Part shown: positions 62,861 to 64,000 of the stretch, in pieces
How the letters are laid out: each line of letters begins with the position of its first letter
Numbering within the stretch: position 1 is the first letter of the stretch
Assembly (NCBI RefSeq): GCF_900207575.1
Contig: NZ_OAOQ01000002.1
Location: 176,587 to 240,586, forward strand
Direction: 5' to 3'
DNA length: 64,000 bases
Source: Cereibacter ovatus
GTDB lineage: Bacteria > Pseudomonadota > Alphaproteobacteria > Rhodobacterales > Rhodobacteraceae
Notes under the pieces: model-generated
The model's database searches: none
What the model was told of the DNA's origin: nothing
The model's input: only the letters and a program-made list of their open reading frames with translations
Made by a program: the position numbers and the translations under genes

Positions 62861-63709
62861 TCAGTGCGCCATCAGGACCGGCACTTCGGCCAGTTCCAGC
62901 ATGTCACGGGTGGCCCCGCCCAGGATCGCCTCGCGGAAGCGCGAATGGCCATAGGCCCCCATCACCAGCAGATCGGCATTCTGGTCGCGCACATGGCGAC
63001 CGATCACGTCCGAAATGCGCGGCAGCGTTCTGGCCAGCACCGAGACCTCGGCCCGCACCCCGTGGCGGACCAGCATCTGGCACAGCGCCCCGCCGGGGTC
63101 TGACCGTTCGGCGCCATGGGCCGAAGGATCGACGATCACGATGTTCACGATCTCGGCGTTCAGCAGGAAGGGCATGGCCTTGCGCACCGCGGCCAACGCC
63201 TCGCGGCTCTGGTCCCAGGCGATCACCACGCGGCCGCCGAAACTTTGGCTGAGCGCGGGGTCGTCGGGAAGCACCAGCACCGGCGCCTGACCGTCGAACA
63301 GCGCGGATTCGACCACGGCCTCGGCCTCGGGTCCGCGGCCCTTGCCATAGGGGCGGCCCACCACCACCAGATCGGCAAAGCGTGATCGCAGCGCGACCAG
63401 CCCGGCAAGGCCGCCCATCTGCGCCACCGCCGTCTCGACCGAGGCGCGCAGCCCTGCCGGTTGCCCGGCCAGCACGGCCGCGGCGGCCTTTTCAACGGCC
63501 TTTGCCTCTTGTTCGGCGCGTTCCAGCGCCATTTGCAGCACCACCGCCGTGCCGCCCATGTTGTAATAGGCCACCTGGGTTCCATCGATCCCCAGTGCGA
63601 GCACGTCGAGATGAGCATCCTCGGCCAGCGCAAGGCGTGCCGCGACCGAGATCGCGGGCTCGACCCGATCCGGCGAGGTGGCCACCGTCAGCAACGATTT
63701 GTAGGCCAT
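62861..63709 (-). CDS. uspA: universal stress protein, tandem UspA domains
   Basis: 282 residues with two Usp domains. The C-terminal one has the ATP-type motif VMGAYGHSRFREAILGGATRDML (about residues 253-275, G-2x-G-9x-G-S/T pattern); the N-terminal half is less conserved in that loop. Usp proteins bind ATP or other ligands during stress. The ATG at 63709 follows GGAGGG; a longer in-frame reading to 63811 would cross an FNR box and is rejected. Divergent from ccoN with two FNR boxes between. Confidence 0.9.
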   Translation of the reverse strand: MAYKSLLTVATSPDRVEPAISVAARLALAEDAHLDVLALGIDGTQVAYYNMGGTAVVLQMALERAEQEAKAVEKAAAAVLAGQPAGLRASVETAVAQMGGLAGLVALRSRFADLVVVGRPYGKGRGPEAEAVVESALFDGQAPVLVLPDDPALSQSFGGRVVIAWDQSREALAAVRKAMPFLLNAEIVNIVIVDPSAHGAERSDPGGALCQMLVRHGVRAEVSVLARTLPRISDVIGRHVRDQNADLLVMGAYGHSRFREAILGGATRDMLELAEVPVLMAH

Positions 63710-63772
63710 CAGGCACCCTCCAGGCGATGAACTTTCGTGGGGGGATCCTGAAAGCGAATGGGGCTTTGTTCC

Positions 63773-63786
63773 TTGACGCGGATCAA
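63773..63786. promoter_or_regulatory. FNR box 1 in the uspA-ccoN intergenic region
   Basis: TTGACGCGGATCAA fits TTGAN-N4-ATCAA with one deviation from TTGAT. It lies 63 bases upstream of the uspA ATG, so it probably serves uspA. Confidence 0.8.
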
Positions 63787-63804
63787 GTATCAGGACGGAA
63801 ACCA

Positions 63805-63818
63805 TTGACATGGATCAA
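63805..63818. promoter_or_regulatory. FNR box 2 in the uspA-ccoN intergenic region
   Basis: TTGACATGGATCAA has the same deviation and lies 85 bases upstream of the ccoN ATG, a distance allowing a -41.5 activator position for ccoNOQP. Centres of the two boxes are 32 bp apart, about three helical turns. Confidence 0.82.
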
Positions 63819-63903
63819 GGCATAATCCGCGACATGCCGCCACAGACGGACTGTCGGTTAGCCAAGGCCGAGGCGTCGGCCCGCGAAGACGAAGGGACGC
63901 AAG

Positions 63904-64000
63904 ATGTTGGATTATGTTAAGTTGGTCGCGCTCGGCGTGATCGCGCTGCTTGCCGCGATCGCCGCCAACTACGCGCGCGACCTTGCATATATGGTCAATG
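63904..64000 (+). CDS. ccoN: cbb3-type cytochrome c oxidase subunit I, partial (first 32 residues)
   Basis: Only [20 protein letters not shown] and 12 more residues are inside the window; they form the first membrane helix and match the CcoN N-terminus of Rhodobacter species. CcoN is the haem b/b3-CuB subunit of the high-affinity terminal oxidase used at low oxygen. GAAGGGACG precedes the ATG. ccoOQP should follow beyond the edge. Confidence 0.88.
   Translation, partial: MLDYVKLVALGVIALLAAIAANYARDLAYMVN

Noticed and set aside
1-64000. tRNA or rRNA genes, prophage, insertion sequences
   Set aside because: Reading both strands I saw no tRNA T-loop contexts in the gaps, no rRNA, no transposase or integrase, and no region of clearly different composition. 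A tRNAscan-SE run would be decisive for tRNAs.

Overview
This 64 kb window is chromosomal DNA of a high-GC alphaproteobacterium close to Rhodobacter/Cereibacter (family Paracoccaceae, order Rhodobacterales). The evidence is the set and order of genes: hemN - fnrL - uspA - ccoN at the right end, a malyl-CoA lyase nearly identical in memory to Rhodobacter sphaeroides Mcl1, an aa3-oxidase subunit IV peptide, a membrane-anchored cytochrome cy, TrcR, PmtA and COQ9. Genes are dense, many start codons overlap the previous stop (ATGA, GTGA, TTGA), and I see no phage, insertion sequence, CRISPR array or tRNA gene. All identifications are by eye from sequence; no database search was run.

Layout. 1-8 kb: partial DUF1611/DgcN-type gene, mcl1, a GyrI-like protein, accA-gdx, a Hint-domain protein, greA plus a membrane coiled-coil protein, and ETF-QO. 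8-13 kb: TPR protein, ispE, polyprenyl diphosphate synthase, DUF2007, a tRNA1(Val)-type methyltransferase and DUF465. 13-17.7 kb: phaA-phaB, an EAL protein, tag and the threonylcarbamoyl-AMP synthase. 17.7-25 kb: acyl-CoA dehydrogenase with MBL hydrolase, cytochrome aa3 subunit IV, a lipoprotein, azlCD, mobA-mobB-GNAT. 25-35 kb: zinc-ribbon protein facing ftsE-ftsX-plsC, then argH - LptM-like lipoprotein - small lipoprotein - DUF2834 - lysA - TIGR02302 as one leftward operon. 35-42.6 kb: TlpA-like thioredoxin, GST, mscL, an Lrp regulator, psd-pssA-pmtA (a full phosphatidylserine to phosphatidylcholine route), rpsU, COQ9-qor and RNase T2. 42.6-49 kb: trcR, dnaX-ybaB-recR, a solitary kpsC and the SRP RNA gene ffs. 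49-64 kb: nudC, SRPBCC protein, an unrecognised 385-residue protein, pheA, cycY, a yejABEF-type ABC importer ending in a glycosyltransferase, hemN, fnrL, uspA and the start of ccoN.

Themes. Acetyl-CoA handling is spread across the window (mcl1, accA, phaA, phaB, ETF-QO, acyl-CoA dehydrogenase), fitting an organism that uses the ethylmalonyl-CoA pathway and stores polyhydroxybutyrate. The right end is an oxygen-response island: FnrL with perfect FNR boxes in its own upstream region and two more between uspA and ccoN. Respiratory parts (aa3 subunit IV, cytochrome cy, cbb3 ccoN, COQ9, polyprenyl diphosphate synthase) are scattered singly.

I did not find a clear novel system. The most worthwhile leads are a MobB-like protein with a broken Walker A motif fused to an RNase H-like domain, intergenic repeat/hairpin mosaics (41.7-41.9 kb, 43.5-43.7 kb, 4.5 kb), a small LptM-like lipoprotein gene in the argH-lysA operon, a glycosyltransferase translationally coupled to the peptide importer, and an unrecognised protein at 50.7-51.9 kb.
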